Shown: positions 12,061-24,331 of the stretch, piece by piece
Position numbering within the stretch: the first letter of the stretch is position 1
Layout: each line of letters begins with the position of its first letter
Origin: Clytia hemisphaerica
Taxonomy: Eukaryota; Cnidaria; Hydrozoa; Leptothecata; Clytiidae
NCBI GenBank assembly: GCA_902728285.1
Contig: CACVBU010000349.1
Location: 706,384 to 770,383 of the forward strand
Direction of reading: 5' to 3'
Length of the DNA: 64,000 nt
The notes under the pieces: model-generated
The model's input: the letters and a program-made list of their open reading frames with translations, nothing else
What the model was told of the DNA's origin: nothing
Database searches by the model: none
Position numbers and translations under genes: made by a program

Positions 12061-12596
12061 TGAATATCGGTGTGGAAAACCCTCAATATGTGGTGGAAGG
12101 AGATGGGCATGCGTCCTTTTCCTCAAGTTCAAATTCTTATTGGATTGTATTTTTGGTAATTAGAGATTTTCTGAGATATCAGAACGGTTTTTTGAGCATA
12201 GGTATATTTAAGGAAGTATTTGGTCACAAAATCAAGTTTTGTTTGTATAAATATTTATCAGAGGATTGTAAAGATTTTAATAGCTATATATAAACTTATT
12301 TAAATAAGTTCCTCAAAAAATAGACAGAAAAATAGGATATTAGTTTGAAACAAATATTCTACGTCAATGTTCTATTTTTTGTTCATCTTGGTTCAGGATA
12401 AAAACAAAGTCTCTGCCAAGATACCCCGACATTTCAAATAATCTATCTACTTTCACTTTTAAGTATAAGCTTCTCAACGCATCTACAAGAATACAGGCTT
12501 TGGATTTGGCCAGTTAACTAGTCTAAGATTGTTTTCCTTTTAACTCATACAATTTTCCAATGGAAAAACCACCCGAAAACGGCTGTTTTACAGCCC

Positions 12597-13150
12597 CAAA
12601 ACCCAGGCCTGGGATTTGGCCATTTTCGGACCCGACTTCAAAAAACCCAAGCCTTGGAAATGACCCGTATACAAGGGTGGGTTTTGGGTTTGCTTTTTAG
12701 ACAATTTTCATTTTTTGAGCTATAAAAACGCAGGCCTGGGAAATTGCCAAATCCCAATGGAGTCCTCACTTTGAAAAACCCAGGCCTGGGATTTGGCCAT
12801 TTTCGGACCCGACTTCAAAAAACCCATGCCTTGGAAATGACCCGTATACAAGGGTGGGTTTTGGGTTTGCTTTTTAAACAATTTTCATTTTTTGAGCTAT
12901 AAAAACGCAGGCCTGGGAAATTGCCAAATCCCAATGGAGTCCTCACTTTGAAAAACCCAGGCCTGGGATTTGGCCATTTTCGGACCCGACTTCAAAAAAC
13001 CCATGCCTTTGAAATGACCTGTATACAAGGGTGGGTTTTGGGTTTGCTTTTTAGACAATTTTCATTTTTTGAGCTATAAAAACACAGGCCTGGGAAATTG
13101 CCAAATCCCAATCCAGTCCTCATTTTAAAAACCCAGGCCTGGGAAATGGT
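12597..13150. repeat. 177-bp tandem repeat, about three copies
   Basis: CCAGGCCTGGGATTTGGCC recurs at 12603, 12780 and 12957 (period 177) and a fourth, diverged start lies at 13133. Each unit also contains a second AGGCCTGGG word near its middle, so the unit is itself a degenerate dimer. Flanks to about 12545 and 13335 carry the same words without a clear register. Confidence 0.8.
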
Positions 13151-13639
13151 CAAATCCCAGGTGGGTTTTTCATCCGAAAATTTTTTCAGGTCTGTAAAAT
13201 AGCTAAAAAGACACCCACATTTTTATTCAACTTATAGCAAAATGAAAATCCCAAGGCAAAAATTTTTTTGATGAAAACCCACCCCGAAAATGCCCTGTTC
13301 CCAGGCCTGGGTTTTTAACATTTTTTCCTGTGTTTCATTGTTACAAAATTTTCTCAGTCTCCAATTTTCAAAACAATATATTTAAAAGTTAAAATTTATT
13401 TTAATTTCTAAAAAATATTTATTAATTTCGCCTAGCGAAAGTATTACAATCGTCTTTCGCGGCGGTGTCGTCGGAAAAAAAAAAAGAAAACGAAAGTACT
13501 CGATACGGTGGACGAACTCACTAAATTTAATTTACAAATTATACCCTCGTATAACCACGGACGATTTTCGCGGGTTTTCTTTGGATTACGTCATATATCT
13601 TTGTGTCCTTTAGCTTCACAGTTTGGATTTTTTCTTTTT

Positions 13640-16614
13640 TTTCTTATAAGCATATACTTTATAAGAGTCAAATCAATAACTCTTGATAAACGATAATATA
13701 CCTTTCGGTAATTAGTTCTTACAAAGTAAACAAGGGATGGCACACAATATGAGCATATTTATTTTTCTTATAAGCATACACTTTATAAGAATCAAATCAA
13801 TAACTCTTGATAGACTGTGATATACCCTTCGGTAATTAGTTCTTACAAAGTAAATAAAGGATGGCGCACAATATGATCATATTTATTTTTCTTATAAGCA
13901 TGTACTTTATAAGAATCAAATCAACAACTCTTGATAGACGGTGATATACCCTTCGGTAATTAGTTCTTACAAAGTAAATAAAGGATGGCGCACAATATGA
14001 TCATATTTATTTTTCTTATAAGCATGTACTTTATAAGAATCAAATCAACAACTCTTGATAGACGGTGATATACCCTTCGGTAATTAGTTCTTACAAAGTA
14101 AATAAGGGATGGCGCACAATATGATCATATTTATTTTTCTTATAAGCATGTACTTTATAAGAATCAAATCAACAACTCTTGATAGAAGGTGATATACCCT
14201 TCGGTAATTAGTTCTTACGAAGTAAACAAGGGGTGGCGCACAATATAAGCATATTTATTTTTCTTATAAGCATATACTTTATAAGAATCAAATCAATAAC
14301 TCTTGATAAACGGTGATATACCCTTCGGTAATTAGTTCTTACAAAGTAAACAAGAGATGGCAGGCAATATGAGCATATTTATTTTTCTTATAAGCATATA
14401 CTTTATAAGAATCAAATCAACAACTCTTGATAGACTGTGATATACCTTTCGGTAATTAGTTCTTACAAAGTAAACAAGGGATGGCACACAATATGAGCAT
14501 ATTTATTTTTCTTATAAGCATACACTTTATAAGAATCAAATCAATAACTCTTGATAGACTGTGATATACCTTTCGGTAATTAGTTCTTACAAAGTAAATA
14601 AGGGATGGCGCACAATATGATCATATTTATTTTTCTTATAAGTATATACTTTATAAGAATCAAATCAACAACTCTTGATAGACGGTGATATACCCTTCGG
14701 TAATTAGTTCTTACAAAGTAAACAAGGGATGGCGCACAATATGAGCATATTTATTTTTCTTATAAGCATATACTTTATAAGAATCAAACCAATAACTCTT
14801 GATAGACGGTGATATACCCTTCGGTATTTAGTTCTTACAAAGTAAACAAGGGATGGCGCACAATATAAGCATAATTATTTTTCTTATAAGCATATACTTT
14901 ATAAGAATCAAATCAATAACTCTTGATAGATTGTGATATACCCTTCGGTAATTAGTTCTTACAAGGTAAACAAGGGATGGCACACAATATGAGCATATTT
15001 ATTTTTCTTATAAGCATACACTTTATAAGAATCAAATCAATAACTCTTGATAGAAGGTGATATACCTTTCGGTAATTAGTTCTTACAAAGTAATCAAGGG
15101 ATGGCACACAATATGAGCATATTTGTTTTTCTTATAAGCATACACTTTATAAGAATCAAATCAATAACTCTTGATAGACTGTGATATACCTTTCGGTAAT
15201 TAGTTCTTACAAAGTAAATAAGGGATGGCGCACAATATGATCATATTTATTTTTCTTATAAGTATATACTTTATAAGAATCAAATCAACAACTCTTGATA
15301 GACGGTGATATACCCTTCGGTAATTAGTTCTTACAAAGTAAACAAGGGATGGCACACAATATGAGCATATTTATTTTTCTTATAAGCATACACTTTATAA
15401 GAATCAAATCAATAACTCTTGATAGACTGTGATATACCTTTCGGTAATTAGTTCTTACAAAGTAAATAAGGGATGGCGCACAATATGATCATATTTATTT
15501 TTCTTATAAGTATATACTTTATAAGAATCAAATCAACAACTCTTGATAGACGGTGATATACCCTTCGGTAATTAGTTCTTACAAAGTAAACAAGGGATGG
15601 CGCACAATATGAGCATATTTATTTTTCTTATAAGCATATACTTTATAAGAATCAAACCAATAACTCTTGATAGACGGTGATATACCCTTCGGTATTTAGT
15701 TCTTACAAAGTAAACAAGGGATGGCGCACAATATAAGCATAATTATTTTTCTTATAAGCATATACTTTATAAGAATCAAATCAATAACTCTTGATAGATT
15801 GTGATATACCCTTCGGTAATTAGTTCTTACAAGGTAAACAAGGGATGGCACACAATATGAGCATATTTATTTTTCTTATAAGCATACACTTTATAAGAAT
15901 CAAATCAATAACTCTTGATAGAAGGTGATATACCTTTCGGTAATTAGTTCTTACAAAGTAATCAAGGGATGGCACACAATATGAGCATATTTATTTTTCT
16001 TATAAGCATACACTTTATAAGAATCAAATCAATAACTCTTGATAGACTGTGATATACCTTTCGGTAATTAGTTCTTACAAAGTAAATAAGGGATGGCGCA
16101 CAATATGATCATATTTATTTTTCTTATAAGTATATACTTTATAAGAATCAAATCAACAACTCTTGATAGACGGTGATATACCCTTCGGTAATTAGTTCTT
16201 ACAAAGTAAACAAGGGATGGCGCACAATATGAGCATATTTATTTTTCTTATAAGCATATACTTTATAAGAATCAAACCAATAACTCTTGATAGACGGTGA
16301 TATACCCTTCGGTATTTAGTTCTTACAAAGTAAACAAGGGATGGCGCACAATATAAGCATAATTATTTTTCTTATAAGCATATACTTTATAAGAATCAAA
16401 TCAATAACTCTTGATAGATTGTGATATACCCTTCGGTAATTAGTTCTTACAAGGTAAACAAGGGATGGCACACAATATGAGCATATTTTTTTTTCTTATA
16501 AGCATACACTTTATAAGAATCAAATCAATAACTCTTGATAGAAGGTGATATACCTTTCGGTAATTAGTTCTTACAAAGTAATCAAGGGATGGCGCACATA
16601 TGAACATATTTACA
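13640..16614. repeat. 124-bp satellite array, 24 units with higher-order structure
   Basis: The word CC(C/T)TTCGGTA starts at 13701, 13825, 13949, 14073 and so on to 16553; the first and last are exactly 23 x 124 bp apart, so no net indel is seen. Variants form a five-unit (620-bp) higher-order repeat starting at 14597, 15465 and 16085, with two extra units at 15217-15464. Its first unit is marked by ATATGATCATA with AAGTATATAC and its third by TATAAGCATAATT. Each unit has a weak internal inverted repeat, CTTATAAG...CTTTATAAG. A diverged last piece follows the MITE at 16615, reaching about 16850. Confidence 0.9.
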
Positions 16615-16765
16615 TTATCGGGGAAAACTTCGTTGGGGAAAAATATTCGTCACTTGCTGGTAGTTGGTAAAGGCGTTAAGGCCGGGCTAAATTCTCGTCG
16701 GGGAAAAATATTCGTCACTTGGCCAAAATTTCGTCACTTTTCCCCGACGAAGTTTTCCCTGATAA
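16615..16765. mobile_element. MITE at the edge of the 124-bp satellite
   Basis: The ends TTATCGGGGAAAACTTCGT and ACGAAGTTTTCCCTGATAA are inverted repeats. GGGGAAAAATATTCGTCACTTG occurs twice inside. Satellite-like sequence resumes after it, so the element inserted into or beside the array. Confidence 0.65.
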
Positions 16766-16867
16766 GGTTTTTTTTCTATAAGAATCAAATTATTAACTCT
16801 TTATAGATGGTGATATGCCCTTCAGTTATTAGTTCTTAAGAATTAAACAACCATTGATCTTATCTTT

Positions 16868-16972
16868 TTAGCGATTTTGAGCCTCGTTGTTCATATCAAA
16901 TTGTTTCATCAAGGCTCGATGTAAAGTAGACTTCAGATTAGCTTTCATCTCTACTTCTTGTTTTTTTCCCAT
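16868..16972 (-). CDS. possible 34-aa small ORF
   Basis: On the minus strand an ATG at 16972 opens a 34-codon frame ending TAA at 16868, beginning MGKKQEVEMKANLKSTLHRA. Its composition is protein-like and amphipathic, unlike the surrounding AT-rich DNA. It could be a small exon or chance. I see no match I can name and no supporting neighbour. Confidence 0.2.
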   Translation of the reverse strand: MGKKQEVEMKANLKSTLHRALMKQFDMNNEAQNR

Positions 16973-17791
16973 GCAGTTTAAACTTTAGGCGAAATTTTCG
17001 ACTTCAAGTCGTCTTGTTTTTATTTTATTTAATGACTTCTTTGTTTCTGCGCTCGAGTATGTCCTCCGTTTCCCAAAGCCAATTCTAGCCAATCCACGCC
17101 TGATCCGGTCGGATATCCATAATCTTTTTTTTCCCAGTTTATCTGAGCTCAAGCCATCTCTGCATTAAAAGCACATAGAGTAATATTTAGATTATGCTAG
17201 GTTACTATATTTAGTATAAAGTATTTTTTTATTTATGAACTAGAGTTAAATTTGAACAATTTTCTAAGCCCCTTCCAGTTCTATCTTGCTTTCATAATTT
17301 CGCAATTACTCTATCGTTTCTGCGACAATTGTCTCGTATTTTGGTCGATTTTCCGACAAATTTGTTTTGTTTTATAAATTAAGTTTTTTTTAGATGTTAT
17401 TTAATTATTTATTTTTTTAAGTATTTTAATAGGGATAAGAACCGTAGTATAATATGGAACTCGAAGTATGTTTAAAAACCAAAAAACAAGCAAAATCAAA
17501 ACGCCTAGATTATTTTTTTTTCTGCAAAGGCTACCTATCTTTTTTGATAATATTCCACTCCGGAATATCTTTTTTAACGAGCACAAAATCGGCTACTTAA
17601 TTCAAATTCTATCAAAAGTTATCGAGGTTTGAAAAAACACTGCCAGCTAAGACTTTAATGTACTATGAATTAACGAATAAGATAAAACTGCTGCAAAAGG
17701 GTTACTCAAATCAACACACTTGACCTGTCCCAACTAACATAATCCCTGAACATAACTCTGTGTGTATCTTTAAAAAATCATTTCATTCTAG
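16973..17791. other. AT-rich stretch upstream of the TRAF exon
   Basis: I looked here for the RING and first TRAF-type zinc-finger exons that should precede the exon at 17792. No CxxC-containing, splice-bounded frame was found. The only long ORF (61 codons, minus strand) is low-complexity. Confidence 0.5.
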
Positions 17792-17944
17792 GATCACAAT
17801 GCAGTATGTCAATTCGGTCCAACAGAATGTGTCTTTTGTTCCAAGAAATTTCCTCCCAGCGAAATGGAACAACATCAGAAACAATGTGTTCTGGCAATGA
17901 GCAACATGGCATGTCCTTTTGCACACGCTGGATGCCAATTTAAG
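17792..17944 (+). CDS. TRAF-family adaptor: zinc-finger exon
   Basis: A 153-nt exon (51 codons, phase 0 both sides) follows the acceptor TTCATTCTAG and ends at GTAAAT. It encodes a TRAF-type zinc-finger segment with ECVFC, then EMEQHQKQC, then MACPFAHAGCQFK. In TRAFs such fingers lie between the RING and the coiled coil and contribute to signalling-complex assembly. The end GCQFK joins in frame to the exon at 45179, whose VSEFESVDEHITRNALLH supplies the expected H-x(6)-H end of the finger. Upstream RING and finger exons were not found in the window. They may lie before position 1, with the transposase gene inside a large intron, or be missing. Confidence 0.8.
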
Positions 17945-18095
17945 GTAAATTAACAAGGCTTGATTTTCAAGATCATCAAAATTCAGTGGTTTATGGTTGA
18001 TCAGAAACGGTGTTTGTTTCGACTTGTGGCTGCCATATTGAAATCAAGTTTTACTTTCCAGCTATGTGGTATGCTAACTAGGCTGTCCAAATAGA

Positions 18096-18180
18096 ATACA
18101 CGCTTTTTTTATAAGAATAACTTCAGGGTGAGTACAACCAAACTAGCCAAAATACATTATTGTTATAAAAAAGTGTGTAT
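18096..18180. mobile_element. short MITE, ACACGCTTTT-ended
   Basis: The ends ATACACGCTTTTTTTATAA and TTATAAAAAAGTGTGTAT are inverted repeats; the element is 85 bp. A longer relative lies at 60069-60225. It sits in the TRAF intron just before the Helitron array. Confidence 0.65.
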
Positions 18181-18282
18181 TAGCCTTCAATTTGATAAAC
18201 ACTTCGACTTCTTCATTAAAACGATCAATTAACATTGTTGGAAAGGTTTATGGATTATCAGAAACATTGGTATGGACTATAA

Positions 18283-19358
18283 TCTATATACTAAAAGTCT
18301 AATGTGAGTGAGCCGTGGGGGAGCCATTATGGATTTTTGAGATGGGGGTTCGAGAGTTACGTGACCGATTGTTTTGTTGGATGGGTGGGTATTTGGCACC
18401 GATATATACAAACATATATCGGTGGTATTTGGTTGAAAACGAAAGCGAAAGTGGTCAGGGGAAGAGTGTGAAAATTAGCGTTTTTGTGAAGAAGTCGTTG
18501 CAGTGCAAATCTTTCGCAAATTTAAAAAACCACTTTCCCGTGGAAATAATTGACGTTTTTTGGTTTTCTGGGACCCTTGGGGCATAAGCTACCCGTTGAC
18601 CGCAAAAATTTCAAAATTCGCGAATTGACCGTTGACAACATTAGGGGTAAAGGGACCCAATGACGTCACAGATTTGGGAAAAAACTTCAAAATGCGTTAT
18701 CTCGAGTTTGAAAAGGAGTTGGGAGGTCGGTGACCCCTCATTGGATCGAGAATTTTATGGAGCATAAGATGGGATGGGTTATGAGGCTTGAGTGTGACTT
18801 TGAAATTTGGCTGAATTTTTAGGCGTTTTCAGTTGATGACGTCATCAAAACAGGAAAAATGCGATATCTCAAGATTGGATAGGAGTTAGGAAATGGCTAA
18901 CCCCTCATTTGATCGGAAATTTTACGTGGAATTAGCTGGGAGGGGTTAGAGTGGGTATATAGAGACTTTCAAAAATAAATATATTCAAATTGTGGCTTTA
19001 TGGGTCCGATGACGTCATCAAAAACGGAAAAATACAATATCTTGAGTTTGAGTAGGATTTAAGCAATGGTTGACCCCTCATTGGATCGGAAATCATCAAG
19101 AGAATCTTTTGGATAAATGACAAATTGATTTCAGTGAAGTGAAAAAATTATTACCCTTTCGATGACGTCACTTAGGGCCAAAATGACGTCACCAAACATG
19201 AAATATGCTGTTTTCCGAGTTTTGATCAGTGAAAAGTGGTAATATTTCGTTCTTTGGGCTTACAATATACAATTTTTACCCCCCCCCCACCATCCAAAGG
19301 GCTTTTGATGTGTTCAACAACACTCTACTCGGCGGGTGCGACGCCGGGTGACGGCTAG
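18283..19358 (+). mobile_element. Helitron unit 1
   Basis: This is a near full-length unit of 1076 bp with both ends. A short palindromic insertion (GATATATACAAACATATATC, near 18400-18425) interrupts its 5' part. The body holds three to four diverged blocks of about 170 bp, each with a TGACGTCA-type palindrome, a CGATATCTCGAG-like word and GACCCCTCATTGGATCG. Confidence 0.85.
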
Positions 19359-21085
19359 TCTATATTACTAAACGTAGAATGTGAGTGAGCCGTGAGGGGG
19401 CCCTTATGGATTTTTGAGATGGGGGTTCGAGAGTTACGTGACCGATTTTTTGGTTGGATAGTTGGGTGGGTGGTTAAAAACGAAAGCGAAAGTGGTTAGG
19501 GGAAGAGTGTGGAAATTAGCGTTTTTGTGAAGAAGTCGTTGCAGTGCAAATCTTTCGCAAATTTAAAAACCCACTTTCCCGTGGAAATAATTGACGTTTT
19601 TGGGTTTTTTGGGACCCTTGAGGCACAAGGTACCCGTTGACCGCAAAAATTTCAAAATTCGCGAATTGACCGTTGACAACATTAGGGGTAAAGGGACTCA
19701 ATGACGTCACAGATTTGGGAAAAACTTCAAAATGCGATATCTCGAGTTTGAAAAGGAGTTGGGAGGTCGGTGACCCCTCATTGGATCGAGAATTTTATGG
19801 GGAATAAGATGGGAGGGTTTATATGGCTTGAGTGCGACTTTGAAATTTGGCTGAATTTTTAGGCGTTTTCAGTTGATGACGTCATCAAAACAGGAAAAAT
19901 GCGATATCTCGAGATTGGATAGGTGTTGGGAGGTCGTTGACCCCTCATTGGATCGGAAATTTAAAGGAGAATAAGTTGGCAGGGGTAAAAGTGGGTATAT
20001 AGAAACTTTCAAAAGTAAATGTATTCAAATTGAGGGCATTTTGAGTCCGATGACGTCATCAAAACCTAAAAGATACAATATCTCGAGTTTGATAAGGATT
20101 TAAGCAATGGATGACCCCTCGGTCTTAAATTGCAATTGTTTGTACTTTGGGATTAATTCAGTCTCGCACCCGCCGAGGATTAGATAAGCTGAACGCATCC
20201 TAAGCCCTTTAGATAGTAAAGGAGAAACCATAGACTGAATTAATCCCTAAGAACGAAAAATTGCCACTTGAGACCGATCAAAACTCGAGAAATCGCAAAT
20301 ATAATGTTTGGTGACGTCATTTGGGCCCTAAATGACGTCTTCCAAAGGGTAATAAACTTTTCACTTCACTGAAATCAATTTGTCATTTACCCAAAAGATT
20401 GTCTCGATGATTTCTGATCCAATGAGGGGTCAACCATTGCTTAAATCCTTCTCAAACTCCAGATATTGTATTTGTCAGGTTTTGATGATGTCATCGGACC
20501 CAAAATGCCTCAATTTGAATATATTTATTTTCGAAAGTTTCTATATACCCACTCTTACCCCTCCCAACTTGTTCTCCATTAAATTTCCGATCAAATGAGG
20601 GGTCAACGACCTCCCAACCCCTATCCAATATCGAGATATCGCATTTTTCCTGTTTTGATGACGTCATCAACTGAAAACGCCTAAAAATTCAGCCAAATTT
20701 CAAAGTCATTTTCAAGCCTTATAACCCCTCCCATCTTATTCGCCATAAAATTCTCAATCCAATGAGGGGTCACCGACCTTCCAACTCCTTTTCAAACTCG
20801 AGATATCGCATTTTGAAGTTTTTCCCAAATCTGTGACGTCAATGGGTCCCTTTACCCCTAATGTTGTCAACGGTCAATTCGCGAATTTTGAAATTTTTGC
20901 GGTCAACGGGTAGCTTATGCCCCAAGGGTCCCAAAAAAACATTAAAACCTGCGTTTTTTTAAAGAAGGGACGTGTTTGTACTTTGGGATTAATTCAGTCT
21001 ATAGTTTCCCCTTTACTATCCAAAGGGCTTATGCCGCGTTCAGCTTATCTACTCCTCGGCGGGTGCGACGCCGGGTGACGGCTAG
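19359..21085 (+). mobile_element. Helitron unit 2, with inverted internal segment
   Basis: The unit is 1727 bp. It starts normally, but from about 20120 to 20945 the body is present as its reverse complement (for example GACGTCATCAACTGAAAACG and CCAATGAGGGGTCA). A normal 3' end follows, of the variant with TTCAGCTTATCTACTCCTCGG. A short piece containing TTGGGATTAATTCAGTCT occurs on both sides of the inversion. Confidence 0.8.
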
Positions 21086-21377
21086 TCTATATTACTAAAC
21101 GTAGAATGTGAGTGAGCCGTGAGGGGGCCATTATGGATTTTTGAGATGGGGTTCGCGAGTTACGTGACCGAATTCGGTTGGTTGGATGGATGGGTGGTTG
21201 AAAACGAAAGCGAAAGTGGTCAGGGGAAGAGTGTGAAAATTAGCGTTTTTTTAAAGAAGGGACGTGTTTGTACTTTGGGATTAATTCAGTCTATAGTTTC
21301 CCCTTTACTATCCAAAGGGCTTATGCCGCGTTCAGCTTATCTACTCCTCGGCGGGTGCGACGCCGGGTGACGGCTAG
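21086..21377 (+). mobile_element. Helitron unit 3, 292-bp deletion derivative
   Basis: It has intact 5' and 3' ends but almost no body. The 5' 160 bp is joined, at GCGTTTTTTTAAAGAAGGGACG, to the same 3' segment used by unit 2. It is the shortest unit that keeps both termini. Confidence 0.85.
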
Positions 21378-23289
21378 TCTATATTACTAAACGTAGAATG
21401 TGAGTGAGCCGTGAGGGGGCCATTATGGATTTTTGAGATGGGGGTTCGAGAGTTACGTGACCGATTTTTTGGTTGGATGGTTGGGTGGGTGGTTTAAAAC
21501 GAAAGCGAAAGTGGTCAGGGGAAGAGTGTGGAAATTAGCGTTTTTGTGAAGAGGTCGTTGCAGTGCAAATCTTTCGCAAATTTAAAAACCCACTTTCCCG
21601 TGGAAATAATTGACGTTTTTTGGTTTTTTGGGACCCTTGGGGCATAAGCTACCCGTTGACCGCAAAAATTCCGAAATTCGCGAATCGACCGTTAACAACA
21701 TTAGGGGTAAAGGGACCCAATGACGTCAGAGATTTGGGAAAAACTTCAAAATGCGATATCTCGAGTTTGAAAAGGAGTTGGAAGGTCGGTGACCCCTCAT
21801 TGGATCGATTATTTTATAGAGAATAAGATGGGAGGGGTTATAAGGCTTGAAAGTGACTTTTAAACTTGGCTGAAATTTTAGGCGTTTTCAGTTGATGACG
21901 TCATCAAAACATGAAAAATGCGATATCTCGAGACTGGAAAGGGGTTGGGAAGTCGTTGACCCCTCATTGGATCGGAAATTTAATGAAGAATAAGTTAGGA
22001 GGGGTAAGAGTTGGTATATACAGACTTTCGAAAATAAAAAATATATTCAAACTGAGGCATTTTGGGTCCGATGACGTCATCAAAACCTGAAAAATCTAAT
22101 ATCTGGAGTTTGAGAAGGATTCAAGCAATGATTGACCCCTCATTGGATCGGAAATCATCAAGAGAATATTTTGGTTAGATGACAAATTGATTTCAGTGAA
22201 GCAAAAAATATATTACTTTTTGATGACGTCATTTAGAGCCCCACCGAGTAGAGTGTTGTTGAACACATCAAAAGCCCTTTGGATGGCAAGGGACGTGTCC
22301 AAATTCACAGCAAAAATTTCCACATTTTAAACGCACGTCTGCGCACGTGGAAGAAAATGTCCAAATTCAAAGCAAAAATTTCCATATTTTAAACGCAAGT
22401 GGAAGAAAGTGTCCAAATTCACAGCAAAAATTTCCACGTTTTACACGCACAGCGGGAAGAAAATGTCCAAATTCACAGCCAAAAGTTTTTTCCACGTTTT
22501 AAACGCATGCGGAAGAAAATGTTGACCAATGCGATAATGATATATTGTATCATGTCGGTCGATTATCTTTGAATATTAAATCTAAACGTGCATTTTAAAC
22601 GTGAAAAACCTTTTGGTTGTGAATTTGGACGTTTAGATTCTAAAAAGTGAGTCGGTCGGTTTAAAAAGTGAGTCGGTGGGTCTAAAAAGTGAGTCAGTCG
22701 GTTTAAAAAGTGAGTCGGTCGGTCTAATAAGTGAGTCGGTCGGTCTAATAAGTGAGTCGGTTGGTCTAAAAAGTGAGTCGGTCGGTCTAATAAGTGAGTC
22801 GGCCGGTCTAAAAAGTGAGTCGGTCGGTCTATAAAGTGAGTCGGTCGGTCTATAAAGTGAGTCGGTCGGTCTATAAAGTGAGTCGGTCGGTTTAAAAAGT
22901 GAGTCGGTCGGTTTAAAAAGTGAGTCGGTCGGTTTAAAAAGTGAGTCGGTCGGTTTAAAAAGTGAGTCGGTCGGTTTAAAAAGTGAGTCGGTCGGTCTAA
23001 TAAGTGAGTCAGTCAGTCTAATAAGTGAGTCGGTCGGTCTAATAAGTGAGTCGGTCGGTCTAAATAGTGAGTCGTTCGGTCTAATAAGTGAGTCGGTTGG
23101 TCGGTCTAAAAAGTGAGTCGGCCGGTCTAAAAAGTGAGTCGGTCGGTCTAAAAAGTGAGTCGGTTGGTCGGTCTACAAAGTGAGGCGGTCGGTCGGTCTA
23201 CAAAGTGAGGCGGTCGGTCGGTCAGTCTACAAAGTGAGGCGGTTTAATTTTTCAAATATACCTAGCATGATCGTTACAAACACGGCTAG
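21378..23289 (+). mobile_element. Helitron unit 4, carrying an inverted minisatellite module
   Basis: The 5' body is normal to about 22240. From 22243 the sequence is the reverse complement of a Helitron 3' end (GAGTAGAGTGTTGTTGAAC), then inverted 52-54-bp repeats (22300-22520), then the 21-bp minisatellite in the opposite orientation to units 7, 12 and 14. It ends with CGGCTAG after GATCGTTACAAACA, without the usual hairpin. Confidence 0.75.
22636..23245 (+). repeat. 21-bp minisatellite, GTGAGTCGGTCGGTCTAAAAA type
   Basis: About 29 units of GTGAGTCGGTCGGTCTAAAAA and close variants (TAATAAG, TATAAAG, TTTAAAA in place of CTAAAAA). The last units change to ACAAAGTGAGGCGGTCGGTCG. It is the reverse complement of the arrays in units 7, 12 and 14. 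Confidence 0.9.
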
Positions 23290-24331
23290 TCTATATTACT
23301 AAACGTAGAATGTGAGTGAGCCGTGAGGGGGCCATTATAGATTTTTGAGATGGGGGTTCGAGAGTTAGGTGACCGATTTTTTGGTTGGATGGTTGGGTGG
23401 GTGGTTGAAAACGAAAGCGAAAGTGGTCAGGGGAAGAGAGTGAAAATTAGCGTTTTTGTAAGAAGTCGTTGCAGTGCAAATCTTTCGCAAATTTAAAAAC
23501 CCACTTTCCCGTGGAAATAATTGACGTTTTTTGGTTTTTTGGAACCCTTGGGGCATAAGCTACCAGTTCACCGCAAAAATTCCAAAATTCGCGAATTGAC
23601 CGTTGAGAACATTAGGGGTAAAGGGACCCAATGACGTCACAGATTTGGGAAAAACTTCAAATTGCGATATCTCGAGTTTGAAAAGGAGTTGGGAGGTCGG
23701 TGACCCCTCATTGGATCGATAATTTTATGGAGAATAAGATGGGAGGGTTTATATGGCTTGAGTGCGACTTTGAAATTCGGCTGAATTTTTAGGCGTTTTC
23801 AGTTGATGACGTCATCAAAACCGGAAAAATGCGATATCTCGAGATTGGAAAGGAGTTAGGAGATGGTTGACCCCTCATCGGATCGGAAATTTAATGGAGA
23901 ATAAGTTGGCAGGGGTAAAAGTGGGTATATAGAAACTTTCAAAAGTAAATGTATTCAAATTGGGGCCATTTTGAGTCAGATGACGTCATCAAAACCTAAA
24001 AAATACAATATCTCGAATTTGATAAGGATTTAAGCAATGATTGACCCCTCATTGGATCGGAAATCATCAAAAGAATCTTTTTGGTAAATGTCAAATTGAT
24101 TTCAGTGAAGTGATAAATTTATTACCTTTTCGATAACGTCATTTAGGGCGCAATTGACGTCACCAAACATAAAATATGCGATTTTTCAAACTTCGATCAG
24201 TGATAAGTGGTAGTATTTCGTTCTTTGGGCTTAGAATTCAACCTTATTACCCTTCCCCCCCACCATCCAAAGGGCTTTTGATGTGTTCAACAACACTCTA
24301 CTCGGCGGGTGCGACGCCGGGTGACGGCTAG
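23290..24331 (+). mobile_element. Helitron unit 5
   Basis: A full-length unit of 1042 bp, nearly identical by eye to units 8 and 13 over most of its length, including private variants such as GCTACCAGTTCACCGC and GTTGAGAACATTAGG. Confidence 0.85.

Noticed and set aside
13640..16614. CRISPR-like look of regular repeats
   Set aside because: The whole 124-bp unit is conserved with no unique spacers, and the genome is eukaryotic; it is a satellite.
23365..23556. Recurring 60-70-aa ORFs in Helitron units (e.g. MPQGFQKTKKRQLFPRESGF)
   Set aside because: They repeat with each Helitron copy, vary in frame and end, and match no RepHel domain.
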